Shown piece by piece: positions 1 through 9,600 of a DNA stretch of 48,216 nt. Position 1 is the stretch's first letter, and the number at the start of each line of letters is the position of its first letter. The DNA lies in contig JBCCGK010000093.1 in the NCBI GenBank assembly GCA_039029315.1, forward strand, positions 1 to 48,216, given 5' to 3'. The notes beneath the pieces are model-generated. The model was not told where the DNA came from. It did no database searches and worked only from the letters and a program-made list of their open reading frames with translations. Source of the stretch: JBCCCJ01 sp039029315. GTDB taxonomy: Bacteria > Bacteroidota > Bacteroidia > J057. Both the position numbers and the translations under genes were made by a program.

Positions 1-24
1 ATTTTGGTCATTGCCATAGGAATT

Positions 25-2037
25 TTATGAAAGATAGTAATTTTCCTGTTTTACTGATTGTTCAAAGGAGGAATGGTTTAATGGGATACTTGTCAACACA
101 CTCGTTCCTTGTCCAGGAATCGATTCAATGGTGGTTGCTCCTCCTATCTTTTGGGCTCTTTTCTGCATATTACTGATCCCCATACTATTAGCTGATGGGA
201 CGTGCATCCATTCGAAGCCAATCCCGTTGTCTTCAATGGTCAGGAGGATCTCGTTTTCTTCTTGATTCAGTAGAATAAATACTTGCGAAGCATCTGCATA
301 TTTGACAATATTGGTGAGGGCTTCCTGTGTGATTCGAAAGAGGGCCAATTCCACCTCATAACTGACAGACAATTCCCCCCCAAACATCTCCAGATGGATA
401 TGAAATGGACTACTCGCTTCCAAAATCCTGCACAGTTCAGAAATTGCTTGCTGCAGGCCAAATTCCGCCAACACCCCTCCTTCCATGCTGTGCGAGAGTC
501 GCCGAACCTCCTTTGCTGTATGATCCAACAATTGTTCAATCCGTGAGAAGGGGGCTGCTTCCACCCCATCTATATGTTTCAACTGTTGAATCGCTAGTTT
601 CAGCGCAGACAAATTACTTCCCATCTGATCGTGCAATTCTCTCCCCAAGCGTTGTCGTTCTTGCTCCTGTCCTTCAACCACAGCATTGAGCCAGTCCAGT
701 TCCTTGTCTTGCAGCAATTCGACAACCCGTGTACGCTGGGCATCTGCTTCGGCAAGTACTCGTTTGTTTCGTTGATACAAAGCCAGCACAATCACCAGCG
801 TAAGCATCAACAATAAGGTCCCAATTCCAGAACTGAGGTACAATTTGAGTTGAGTTGACTCCATTTCTACTGCCTGGAGTCTGATGATTTGCTCCTTTTT
901 TTCCGCTTCATATTTGTCTTCCAACTCAGCGATCTTGCGGCTTTGCGTTTGGTTGAACAAACTATCTTTGAGGGAGAGGAATTGTTTGTGATAAAAAAGT
1001 GCGGAGTCGTTGAGTTGCTGTTTCTCATAGCAAATCGACAACAACTCAGCCAGCCTGCATTCCTGAGACAAGACATCCATTTGCTTGCTGTAGGTCAAAG
1101 ATTCTTTATACCACCGTATCGCTTCCTGATATTCTTGTTGTTCCAATAAAGCTGTGCCCAGAGTCGCTCCTAGCCCAATCAGAATCTGAAAGTCGGGATA
1201 TTCTTTCCGAAGCTCTTTTTCGATCCTTGGATGGAGGATTTGTACTGCCAGGTGATGTTTTTCCTGGGTTACATATACTAAAGCCATATTTCCAGCAACC
1301 TGTAGCGCCAAATGCTCCTCTCCCATTCGCTTGAATACCGACAAGGCATGCTGAAAATCACTCAGTGCCGAGGCATTCTCACAGTGTTGGAAATAGGATA
1401 CTCCCCGATTGAGATAAGCAACGCCCAACATCCGATCCTGTTTCAATCGCTTCAATAATCGAATGCCGCGATTCAAATAAGCATAAGATTTTGCCAAATC
1501 AGCATTTTCCTGATAGAAAGAACCTGTATTCACCAGGACCCTTGCCAACTCCAGGCTATCTTGTGCCATTTCAGCCCCTTTGATCGCTTCCAGATAAAAA
1601 TAAAGGGCGCTATCTCGTTTGCCGATATGTTTGTATCCGTTTGCCAGTGAATTGAAGATTCTCCTCTCCTTGTCCGACAAGGAGGCTTGTTGGGAGAAGC
1701 TTAATGCTGATAAGAAATGCCCTATTCCTATCTGGTACAATCCCTTTTTGTAATAAATCTGCCCAAGATTGATTTTACTCTGGATTATCCCGGAGGTGGA
1801 GGCAAGTCGCACATATTGTTGGAGAGCCTGTTCCCCAAAATACATGGCACTATCCGGATTGTGGTTCCGGTAGATCCTTGATAGGCGATGAAGATTCAGA
1901 GCACGGGATTCCGGCTGAATATTTTGGGTTAATTCTAGCTTGAGGCTGTCAATTTGTGTTTTGGCATGGAGTGCAGGCCCAGCGGACAGTAGGATACACA
2001 CCAACAACCCTCTGCAAAGGCTGAAGTAAGAGTACAT
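25..2037 (-). CDS. TPR-containing sensor histidine kinase (HisKA_3 / NarL-type)
   Basis: Predicted membrane-anchored two-component sensor kinase of 670 aa. A signal-like hydrophobic stretch covers residues 8-25, followed by about 330 residues of TPR-like helical repeats, a coiled-coil region (about 365-395), one transmembrane helix (about 401-421), a HisKA_3 dimerisation/phosphoacceptor segment and a HATPase_c domain. Visible catalytic features are the phosphoacceptor in RELHDQ (His469), the N-box Asn576 in EALTN, the G1 box DNGIGF (603-608) and GMGIS-like G2 (SMGIS, about 618-622). This architecture is typical of Bacteroidota kinases that phosphorylate a LuxR/NarL-type response regulator. 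No regulator lies upstream in the window; one could lie just past the left edge, where transcription leads. The periplasmic TPR part is presumably the sensor, and its ligand cannot be told from sequence. Family call is firm, role is unknown. Confidence 0.92.
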   Translation of the reverse strand: MYSYFSLCRGLLVCILLSAGPALHAKTQIDSLKLELTQNIQPESRALNLHRLSRIYRNHNPDSAMYFGEQALQQYVRLASTSGIIQSKINLGQIYYKKGLYQIGIGHFLSALSFSQQASLSDKERRIFNSLANGYKHIGKRDSALYFYLEAIKGAEMAQDSLELARVLVNTGSFYQENADLAKSYAYLNRGIRLLKRLKQDRMLGVAYLNRGVSYFQHCENASALSDFQHALSVFKRMGEEHLALQVAGNMALVYVTQEKHHLAVQILHPRIEKELRKEYPDFQILIGLGATLGTALLEQQEYQEAIRWYKESLTYSKQMDVLSQECRLAELLSICYEKQQLNDSALFYHKQFLSLKDSLFNQTQSRKIAELEDKYEAEKKEQIIRLQAVEMESTQLKLYLSSGIGTLLLMLTLVIVLALYQRNKRVLAEADAQRTRVVELLQDKELDWLNAVVEGQEQERQRLGRELHDQMGSNLSALKLAIQQLKHIDGVEAAPFSRIEQLLDHTAKEVRRLSHSMEGGVLAEFGLQQAISELCRILEASSPFHIHLEMFGGELSVSYEVELALFRITQEALTNIVKYADASQVFILLNQEENEILLTIEDNGIGFEWMHVPSANSMGISNMQKRAQKIGGATTIESIPGQGTSVLTSIPLNHSSFEQSVKQENYYLS

Positions 2038-2337
2038 AAAAGTAGCAAGTAAATGACGGACAATAATCTACCCGCATTCAGAAGGCATGATGAATATGAG
2101 GAAAAATGTTTGAAATGTCCAATTCTTCCAAATATGTATGATTGCATATTCAGAAAGAAACCCTAACACCAGCAGTCAATACTCACTGATAATCAAACAA
2201 TTACAACCAAAAAATACGAAAGGTCCTGATTTTCTCGAATTGTGGAATCAGTCTCCAAACGTATGAGACTTTGCCAACAAAAAAAATCGCCCGTCTTCAA
2301 AGGAAGACGGGCGAAACGTATAGTTTTGTATACAGTC
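2038..2337. other. Intergenic region between the histidine kinase and lysS
   Basis: About 300 bp without a credible gene. The right end holds the lysS terminator. The remainder is AT-rich and must carry the promoter of the histidine kinase, but I could not assign a convincing -33/-7 pair there. A small minus-strand frame running through it from the kinase has no coding character. Confidence 0.5.
2279..2313 (-). terminator. Rho-independent terminator of lysS
   Basis: A perfect 11-bp stem (CGCCCGTCTTC at 2288-2298 pairing with GAAGACGGGCG at 2303-2313) with a 4-nt loop lies 25 bp beyond the lysS stop. On the minus strand it is followed by eight T (A-run 2279-2286). It is a textbook intrinsic terminator and separates lysS from the histidine kinase. 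Confidence 0.93.
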
Positions 2338-4068
2338 TCAAGCTTCCACCCATGCTACCACCTCTTCTCTTGCTGGGTTTTTGATGCCGAGTTTATACTT
2401 TTTGTTGATACCACATAACTCCTGATGGAGTTTATTGGGATTGGCAGATTTGAGTGCCTCCACGGTAGAAACACCCGCCTTAATCAGGGGAGGAACCCAT
2501 GTTTCAGGGACACCCACTTCTCCAAACTTTTCAGCAGAATCGACTTGTGTTTTTTGTTCTGCCTTCATCTGAGGGAAAAACAATACATCCTGAATACTGG
2601 AAGAATTTGTCATGATCATGCTCAATCGATCAATCCCGATTCCCAATCCTGCAGTAGGCGGCATGCCGAATTCCAGGGCACGAATGTAATCTTCATCCAA
2701 CACCATCGCCTCATCGTCTCCTCTTTTGCCAAGTTCCATCTGCGCCTCAAATCGTTCGCGCTGATCTATTGGATCATTCAATTCAGAAAAGGCATTGCAC
2801 ATCTCCTTTCCATTGCAGATCGCTTCAAAGCGTTCCACCAATCCAGGCTTGGTCCGATGCTTCTTGGCCAGTGGACTCATCTCAATGGGATAATCTGTGA
2901 TGTATGTTGGCTGAATCAACAGATGTTCCACTTTTTCACCAAAAATCTCATCGATTAATTTCCCTCTTCCCATGGTATCATCAATCGGAATATTCAGATC
3001 TGTCGCTACTTTTCGCAACTCCCCTTCATTCATTTCTGAAATGTCGATACCTGTAAATTCCTCTATGGCTTCATACATGCTGTATCGCTTCCAGGGTCGC
3101 TTGAAGTTGATCAACTTATCTCCGACCTGTACTTCTGTGGTTCCATTGACAGCAATAGCGATATGTTCAACCATTTCCTCCACAAGATCCATCATCCATT
3201 CATAATCCTGATAGGCTACATACAATTCCATTTGCGTAAACTCAGGATTGTGAAAACGCGACATGCCTTCATTCCTGAAGTCTTTGGAGAATTCGTAGAC
3301 GCCATCATAGCCACCAACAATCAGTCGTTTGAGGTACAATTCATTGGCTATGCGCAAATACAGCGTCATGTCCAGGGTATTGTGATGCGTTTTGAAGGGA
3401 CGTGCCGCAGCCCCTCCATACAGTGGCTGGAGAATGGGTGTCTCCACTTCCAGATAGCCTTTATCATTGAGGAAGTTACGCATTGCCTGTACCAGGATTG
3501 TTCGCTTGCGAAAGACTTCTCTCACCTCCGGGTGAACGACCATATCCAGATATCGCATTCGATACCGGTTCTCCGTCTCGGTCAGGGTATCATATATTTT
3601 GCCATCCACTTCTTTGGGAAAAGGGATAGGCCGAAGTGTCTTGGATAAAAATGTAAATTCCTTTACATGGACGGTCTTCTCTCCGGTTTTGGTAAAGAAG
3701 GCATATCCTTTCACCCCAATGATATCGCCCAAAGACGTCAGTTTTTTGAACACATCATTGTAGAGACTTTTGTTCTCTCCCGGACACAACTCATCTCTTT
3801 GAAGATAAAGCTGAATCTTCCCACTCGAATCCTGCAACTCAGCAAAAGAGGCCTTTCCCATGATCCGTTTATTCGTGATTCTTCCGGCGAGGGATACTTG
3901 CTCGAATCCTTCCTTGCCTTCTTCAAAGGATTCCTGAATCTCTTGTGCGGTCATGTTTACCTCATATCGAGCACTGGGATATGGGTCAATACCAAGTTCA
4001 CGCAGCCGTCTCAGCTCATCTCTGCGCTGCAATTCCTGGTCAGAAAGAAATAACTCTTGCATGTTCAT
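2338..4068 (-). CDS. lysS: Lysyl-tRNA synthetase, class II
   Basis: Charges tRNA-Lys with lysine in the cytoplasm (ATP-dependent). The 576-aa protein has an N-terminal OB-fold anticodon-binding domain (about 55-150) followed by the class II catalytic core. Motif 2 is FRNEG (264-268) with the following RFHNPEF loop, and motif 3 is GLGIGIDRL (474-482). After motif 3 there is an extension of about 70 residues (about 505-576), as in other Bacteroidota LysRS. The frame is open for 25 more codons upstream, but the ATG at 4068 is preferred because a TAATTTTG promoter element sits five bases before it. A second in-frame ATG at 4062 is an alternative. Single-gene unit with its own promoter and terminator. 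Confidence 0.97.
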   Translation of the reverse strand: MNMQELFLSDQELQRRDELRRLRELGIDPYPSARYEVNMTAQEIQESFEEGKEGFEQVSLAGRITNKRIMGKASFAELQDSSGKIQLYLQRDELCPGENKSLYNDVFKKLTSLGDIIGVKGYAFFTKTGEKTVHVKEFTFLSKTLRPIPFPKEVDGKIYDTLTETENRYRMRYLDMVVHPEVREVFRKRTILVQAMRNFLNDKGYLEVETPILQPLYGGAAARPFKTHHNTLDMTLYLRIANELYLKRLIVGGYDGVYEFSKDFRNEGMSRFHNPEFTQMELYVAYQDYEWMMDLVEEMVEHIAIAVNGTTEVQVGDKLINFKRPWKRYSMYEAIEEFTGIDISEMNEGELRKVATDLNIPIDDTMGRGKLIDEIFGEKVEHLLIQPTYITDYPIEMSPLAKKHRTKPGLVERFEAICNGKEMCNAFSELNDPIDQRERFEAQMELGKRGDDEAMVLDEDYIRALEFGMPPTAGLGIGIDRLSMIMTNSSSIQDVLFFPQMKAEQKTQVDSAEKFGEVGVPETWVPPLIKAGVSTVEALKSANPNKLHQELCGINKKYKLGIKNPAREEVVAWVEA

Positions 4069-4073
4069 GGGCG

Positions 4074-4081
4074 CAAAATTA
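4074..4081 (-). promoter_or_regulatory. Putative -7 element of lysS
   Basis: TAATTTTG on the minus strand matches the Bacteroidota -7 consensus TAnnTTTG and ends five bases before the lysS ATG (4068). No good TTG -33 element is seen at 19-21 bp. If used, the transcript would be almost leaderless. Confidence 0.5.
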
Positions 4082-4142
4082 GAAAAAATGTGCCAATTCG
4101 ATAGATTTTCTGTTGACAATCTTCTAAACGGGATCAAAAACA

Positions 4143-4172
4143 TTGTGTTCAGATAACATACAACTATCTTTC
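4143..4172 (+). promoter_or_regulatory. Putative promoter of the first outer-membrane barrel gene
   Basis: TTG (4143-4145), a 19-bp spacer, then TATCTTTC (4165-4172). Spacing and -7 element resemble the Bacteroidota primary sigma consensus (TTTG/TTG - 19 - TAnnTTTG). Transcription would start around 4178 and leave a leader of about 37 nt before the ATG at 4216. Confidence 0.5.
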
Positions 4173-4215
4173 TTCTCCGCCTGTCATTCCTTCAATAACC
4201 CAAAACAGACTATCA

Positions 4216-4773
4216 ATGAAACATCTTCTTACACTTTTGTTTATCCTTTCTGTGGGGACCTTTCATCTATCTGCTCAAGCTTTTGAGGAAGGACAACTCA
4301 GCGTGAGTCCTGGAATCATGCTTGGAGGACTTGGCGTCTATGGCGGAGGGGTTGGATTTCCCCTAGGTGCTTCAGCAGGTTATGCCTTCCATGAAATGTT
4401 CGATGCAGGTCCCTTTATTGGAATTGCTCGCTACACCTATGGGCCAGTTGGTAGCCAATATAGATGGAATTTTGTCAGCTTTGGCGCAAGAGGGGACTTT
4501 CATTATTTGCCCTTGTTAGAGGAATTTCTGGAAGTTGATCTTAGTTCAGAAGAACTGGATTTGTATGTAGGTGTCCTGGCTGGATTTCAGATTGCCGGCT
4601 TTTCGAGCAATGATGTCGTGCTCGGCCCTACCCTCAATTTCTCCAACAGAGCTACCTATGGACTGGCTGTTGGTGGACGCTATTATTTTGCAGATAATCT
4701 TGCTGCATTCGCTGAAATCGGCTTTGTGCTTTATGGAATTTTGAATGCGGGCCTCACATTTCGGATTTATTAA
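4216..4773 (+). CDS. Outer-membrane beta-barrel protein, tandem paralogue A
   Basis: A 185-aa exported protein. A signal peptide covers about residues 1-20 (cleavage after LSA, before QAF). The rest alternates hydrophobic/aromatic and small residues with many glycines, and the C-terminus reads as a final beta strand, consistent with a small porin-like eight-stranded barrel. By hand alignment it is about 55% identical, without gaps, to the 185-aa product at 5048-5605. Shared blocks are YRWNFV, GDFHYLPLLEE, FSSND, RYYF and LNAG. The ligand or function is not evident; these proteins are common in Bacteroidota and generally uncharacterised. The gene is divergent from lysS and has a plausible promoter of its own. 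Confidence 0.8.
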   Translation: MKHLLTLLFILSVGTFHLSAQAFEEGQLSVSPGIMLGGLGVYGGGVGFPLGASAGYAFHEMFDAGPFIGIARYTYGPVGSQYRWNFVSFGARGDFHYLPLLEEFLEVDLSSEELDLYVGVLAGFQIAGFSSNDVVLGPTLNFSNRATYGLAVGGRYYFADNLAAFAEIGFVLYGILNAGLTFRIY

Positions 4774-5047
4774 GGAACAGTCAAAACAACTATGTGCTTT
4801 TGCTTGTTTTTTTCCTGTTCCTAAGGAGTCTTCCGGCTACAAAAAAAATCAAGAATAGATCAGTTTCTTATTACTCATGCCAATCAGTTCAATGTCTCTC
4901 TGATTATTAAGCAGGAGATCTTTGCACAAGTTCTTCATGCATCCCTAAAATGCCTCATATGGGGGATAGAGATACTTCATCAGGTGCGGTAATTTTGAGG
5001 AAAATTAGCGTTTACACGTTTTCTCATTCACCCTAAAACCCAAAATA
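4774..5047. other. Spacer between the paralogous barrel genes
   Basis: 274 bp without a gene. An 8-bp inverted repeat AGGAACAG/CTGTTCCT (4773-4780 and 4815-4822) begins at the stop codon of the first paralogue, with a T-run just before its second arm, so it is not a classic terminator. TAATTTTG at 4990-4997 could be a -7 element for the second paralogue (leader about 45 nt), but no -33 is apparent. The two paralogues therefore may be separately transcribed. Confidence 0.4.
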
Positions 5048-5605
5048 ATGAAGTCATCCCTCCTTATTGTCCTCTTTGTATTGATCGGCATCCCTTCACT
5101 TCTCGCCCAGCCATATCAGCAAGGTCAATTAACGATCAGCCCGGGCGTTGTTCTTGGTAATCTTGGCTTGTACTCTGGCGGCTCAGGCATCCCGCTTATG
5201 GCATCGGCAGAATACGGTCTTCACGAATACTTCGGAGTAGGCCCTTTTGTGGGGGTCGCAAGATATTCCTATAACTATATTGGGTCCAGATACCGATGGA
5301 ATTTTGTCAACTTTGGTGGAAGGGGAGACTTTCACTATCTCCCTCTGCTGGAAGAATTGTTAGAAAAAGATCTCCCCACTGAGAAATTAGATCTATACCT
5401 TGCTGCCATGTTGGGGTTCCGCATTGCGAATTTTTCATCCAATGATGGATTCACTGGTGGAATCAATACCTTCGGCAATGGCGTTTTTCTGAGCACTGCT
5501 GTAGGAGCGCGGTATTATTTTACTGACAATATTGCTGTATTTGGCGAATTGGGATATATCCTCTTCGGCGTCCTGAATGCTGGTGTTACCATTAAGATCA
5601 AGTGA
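5048..5605 (+). CDS. Outer-membrane beta-barrel protein, tandem paralogue B
   Basis: 185 aa, the same length as its neighbour at 4216-4773. A signal peptide covers about residues 1-20 (cleavage after LLA, before QPY). Glycine- and aromatic-rich strands follow. About 55% of positions are identical to paralogue A with no gaps, with the most divergent stretch around residues 134-150, which would be a surface loop or strand pair in a barrel model. This indicates local tandem duplication followed by divergence. No enzymatic motif is visible. It ends 108 bp before a convergent membrane-protein gene. Confidence 0.8.
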   Translation: MKSSLLIVLFVLIGIPSLLAQPYQQGQLTISPGVVLGNLGLYSGGSGIPLMASAEYGLHEYFGVGPFVGVARYSYNYIGSRYRWNFVNFGGRGDFHYLPLLEELLEKDLPTEKLDLYLAAMLGFRIANFSSNDGFTGGINTFGNGVFLSTAVGARYYFTDNIAVFGELGYILFGVLNAGVTIKIK

Positions 5606-5713
5606 TGTCCCACCGAAGTCAGAGACGAGCAGGTGCAAAGAAACTCTCCCGCATTGTACGGTCATAATCACGTGTACATACTTCGGGCTTGCAACAGATG
5701 GTCTATGGCCTCA

Positions 5714-6568
5714 TCACAGCTCACCCTTCTCTGGTGATTTTATGAGCATCCAAACAACAAGCGGGATAGTTGCATGGGGAATCCTGAGAATGGTTTCAGG
5801 TAGCCATCGAAGGAGATCAAGTAGCGTTTGGTCCAAGTCTACATGAGCCACCACTCTTGCCAGTGCAGTCAGACTTCCCCAGATGACTGCATAGATCAAG
5901 GCTGCACGGCTCCACTTCGGAAAGAAAATCAACAGGCTCACGACAAAGTCAAGCCCTCCGGCAATGGTCAGGAATATCCTGGCCATTTCGTCGTTCAGAG
6001 GGAGAATATTCCTGACCATCTCCAGAAAATTGGCTGGTGTCTCGAATGGCCAGCCAAAAGCAAATAGGCCATGACAGGTAAAAGTCATGGCAATGGCGAC
6101 TTTCAGGAGCAATAGATAGCTACGAATCGGAGGACGATAAAGCGCCAGATAAAAAAAGATCGGAATCGTAAACTGAATTGTATGCTCCCACCATTGCGGC
6201 CAGAGATAGTTATGGGATTTGAAAGAAACGAAAGCCAGGAAAAATAACAATCCGCTCCCGAGCCACAGGAGTTTCCCCAGCTTTTTGGGGTGGCTGGCTT
6301 TCAAAAAGGAAGTTAGTCCTGCCAACAATACATACACACCACCAATTGTCCATTGGAAGCCATTGAAGAACATCCGGACAGATTCATCGGTTTCCCATTG
6401 ATGCCAACTGTAGCCCAGACCATGGGCAATCCCTTTCATCCAATCTTCCTCCAACCAGAGGGTATCATATGGGACATTCCAGAAAATATGCAGGCATGCA
6501 CGTCCTAAAAAAAGGCAGACAGTTGACCACCTAAGAATGACCAGGATATGTGATTCAGAAAATTTCAC
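5714..6568 (-). CDS. Polytopic membrane protein (DoxX-like character), GTG start
   Basis: 284 aa with seven to eight predicted transmembrane segments, including residues 6-24, about 75-90, 100-115, 130-145, 152-172, 198-218, 222-240 and 260-277. There are no catalytic motifs. The overall look (aromatic-rich helices, an extramembrane segment of about 35 residues after the first helix) is loosely DoxX-like, but I would not assign a function. The start is GTG at 6568. There is no ATG close by, and a TAGGTTTG promoter element lies four bases upstream, which supports this start. The gene is divergent from the giant alpha-2-macroglobulin gene and convergent with the barrel paralogues. Confidence 0.75.
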   Translation of the reverse strand: MKFSESHILVILRWSTVCLFLGRACLHIFWNVPYDTLWLEEDWMKGIAHGLGYSWHQWETDESVRMFFNGFQWTIGGVYVLLAGLTSFLKASHPKKLGKLLWLGSGLLFFLAFVSFKSHNYLWPQWWEHTIQFTIPIFFYLALYRPPIRSYLLLLKVAIAMTFTCHGLFAFGWPFETPANFLEMVRNILPLNDEMARIFLTIAGGLDFVVSLLIFFPKWSRAALIYAVIWGSLTALARVVAHVDLDQTLLDLLRWLPETILRIPHATIPLVVWMLIKSPEKGEL

Positions 6569-6572
6569 TCCC

Positions 6573-6580
6573 CAAACCTA
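6573..6580 (-). promoter_or_regulatory. Putative -7 element of the polytopic membrane gene
   Basis: TAGGTTTG on the minus strand, a perfect TAnnTTTG match, ends four bases before the GTG at 6568. This implies a leaderless or near-leaderless transcript. Confidence 0.5.
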
Positions 6581-6621
6581 GTAGTTTTGTGGAATTTTTC
6601 ATGAATTCTATCACAAATATG

Positions 6622-6629
6622 TATCTTTA
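6622..6629 (+). promoter_or_regulatory. Putative -7 element of the alpha-2-macroglobulin gene
   Basis: TATCTTTA lies 25 bp before the ATG at 6655. It differs from TAnnTTTG only in the last base. The same TAT[AC]TTTA variant occurs before three other genes in the window (12717, 19615 and 36685). A T-rich stretch (6594-6600) sits upstream. Confidence 0.42.
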
Positions 6630-6654
6630 GACATTCAAACACAATCCTTTGCAC

Positions 6655-9600
6655 ATGACCCGAATCCTCCCACTGGGACTTTCTTTCCTGATTTTTTGTA
6701 CCACCACCCTAAGTGCACAATCCTACTTGGACTATGATATCGCATGGGCCAAAGTCGATACTTTGACTCAGCAAAACCTCACCAGATCTGCTCTTGCTGA
6801 AGTGCAGCAAATCCTGTCAGCTGCTAAGGCAGAGAACAATTCCCCGCAATACATCAAGGCTCTCTTGCATGAATTACGATTGAGCCACAACATCCAGGAG
6901 AAGACAGATTCGCTGGCGATTGAGCGAATGAAACAGGAGGTTGCCCAGGCTGAAGGAGTGAGTAAGGCCATTTTGCAATCCCTTTTGGCTGGGATGTACG
7001 ATCAGTATTACCTCGCCAATCGCTGGAAAATTATGGACAGGACAGCGACTGAGATAACAGTTGAAGATTTTCAGACCTGGGATCAAAGCCGATTTATGCA
7101 GACCATCACAGATCTGTACCTCGCTTCGATTGCCCAGGATTGGCCGTTGAGGAAAGCAGTTGTAGAAGACTATCAGGCGATTCTTTCCAAAGAGAAAGGG
7201 ACTCTCCTTTACAGACCGACACTTTATGATATCCTGGCACATAATGCCCTCGATTACTTTTTGAGGGGAGACTATGCCATCCAGGAAGCCTTCCAAGTCT
7301 TCCATCTGAAGGCCGATGTTGGATTCTCGATTGCCGATTCCTTTGTGAAGACACAATTGGTCCAGGAACCTACCAATCACCCTACATATCATGTGCTTCG
7401 CATCTTCCAGGATTTGTTGCGATTCCATCTCGCAGGAGGTGATGCCTATCCCATTGTAGATCTGGATTTGAAGCGGCTTCGTTATGTCCATCAGCAACTG
7501 AATTCAGATCAGAAAGATGTACAACTAATGGCGGCCTATCAGGGATTGCTGGATCAGTACAAGAGGCATCCGGTTCAAGCGGATATTTGGTATGCGATGG
7601 CGCAACAGTTGCAGCAGCAAGGCCAGTCCTTCGATCCAATGGTGGACAATCATCCTGCCAAGGATGCCTTTCGGACAGCCCATCAATTGTGTAGAAAAGC
7701 CATCAGGACTTATCCCAAAAGCAGGGGGGCCAAACAATCCACAAATTTGGTCGCCAATCTGGAAAGCAAGTCAGCCAGCATACAACTGGAAGGGATCAAT
7801 CTGCCCTCCCAACCTTTTCGCATTCACCTGCAATATCGCAACATCCGACGAGCTTACTTTCGGGTGATTCGATATTCAGACGCGCTGCAAAAACGACTTG
7901 ATGAATTTACCTATCAGCAACAAAAAGAAAAACTGGCCTACCTTCGTCGTCAACCTGCCCTGCGCAATTGGTCTTATAATCTGGTCAACGATGGGGATTT
8001 CTATCAGCACAGAACTGAAATCAAAGCCAATGGACTTGAAGCAGGTCAATATCTGCTCATGTGTGGAGATCACAGTGCCTTCATCAACGAAGGCTATGCG
8101 ATGACCTACATCCCCTTCACAGTCTCCAATCTGGCATACATGCTTCAACAGGAACCTGAGACACAGACCCTGGATCTGTGGGTGAAGGATCGGAAGAGTG
8201 GAGAACCCCTGCCAGCTGTCCCGGTTGAATTATTTGTAGAAAAACGAGCACAAGGCTCTCGACAAGGGGGTGAATGGGTGGCAAAACAATCCTTGATCAC
8301 TGATGAGCAAGGGAAGGTGTCTGCAACTGAGCTCAATAGAACAAATGCCAATTACCAGTTTCGCATTCAGCAAGGCAAAGACAGGCTTACTGCGAATGCC
8401 CATATGTGGTATTATGGTGATTTCTCAGAAAGAGACAATCCTCAAAACCGGGTAGCTATTTTCACAGACAGGGCGATCTATCGTCCGGGGCAGATCATCT
8501 ATTTCAAGGCTATAGTCATGGAAAAGCGGGGAGAAGCGCATCGCATCCTCACCAATCATGACCTGGATTTTCAGTTCCGGGATGCCAACAATCAGGAACT
8601 CTCACAGCTTCGACTGACAAGCAATGAATTTGGCAGTGTCAGCGGACAATTTGTGGCCCCTTCTAGCGGAGTAACTGGAAGAATGAAGATCATCTGCAAT
8701 GGTGGCAATCACTCCATCCAGGTAGAGGAATACAAACGACCCACATTTGAGGTTCGATTTTCTCCCATAGAAGGAGAATTCAGTTTGGGAGATTCAATCG
8801 TGGTCGAAGGACTCAGTGAAAGTTTCTCAGGAGCTCCGATTTCTGGCGCAGAAGTTCGGTATCGTGTGAGTAGAAATGCCCGCTATCCTTTCTGGGGTGG
8901 CTGGTGGCGGCGATCATATTTCCCTTCCACCCCCCAGGAAATAGCCAATGGAACGCTGACCACAGATGACAAAGGAGCATTCTCTCTGACATTTGAGGCA
9001 GAGCCAGATAAGAAGGTAGATGTCAGTCTCAAACCGATCTTCACCTACATGATTCATGCAGATGTGGTAGACATAAGTGGAGAAACAAGAAGTAGAAACA
9101 CCTATGTCCAAGTGGGATATTCGTCTTTGGAAATTGACTTGACAGTGCCAGAGCGAATTGAAAAAACAAATCTCAAACCATTTCAACTCAGTACCAAAAA
9201 CCTCAGCGGGAATTTTCAGCCCACCAAAGGAATCATAGAAATATATCCCATCGAAACACCCAAAGGCAACTATCGTCCAAGGACTTGGCCAAGAGCAGAT
9301 CGACATGTCCTGCGGGAAGCAGAATATCGACGTTTTTTTCCACATGACCCCTATCAGGATGAGCATGAACGACAGAACTGGACAGTCGGAGAATTGTTGA
9401 TTCAGGTACCCTTTGATACAGAAGAAGGGACAGACCTTCATATAGAAGCGCTGAAATCAGCTCCCCCGGGCTTATATCGAGCTGTGATGATTGCTGGCGA
9501 AGACAGCATTCGCACCAATGCGATGTTCACCTTATTCAACCGATACCAGAAACGACCACCGATATCTGTGTGGCTGGATGCCAACCTCAATACGAGCACT

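Noticed and set aside
4773..4822. Terminator after the first barrel paralogue
   Set aside because: The arms are only 8 bp with a 34-nt loop, and the T-run precedes rather than follows the second arm.
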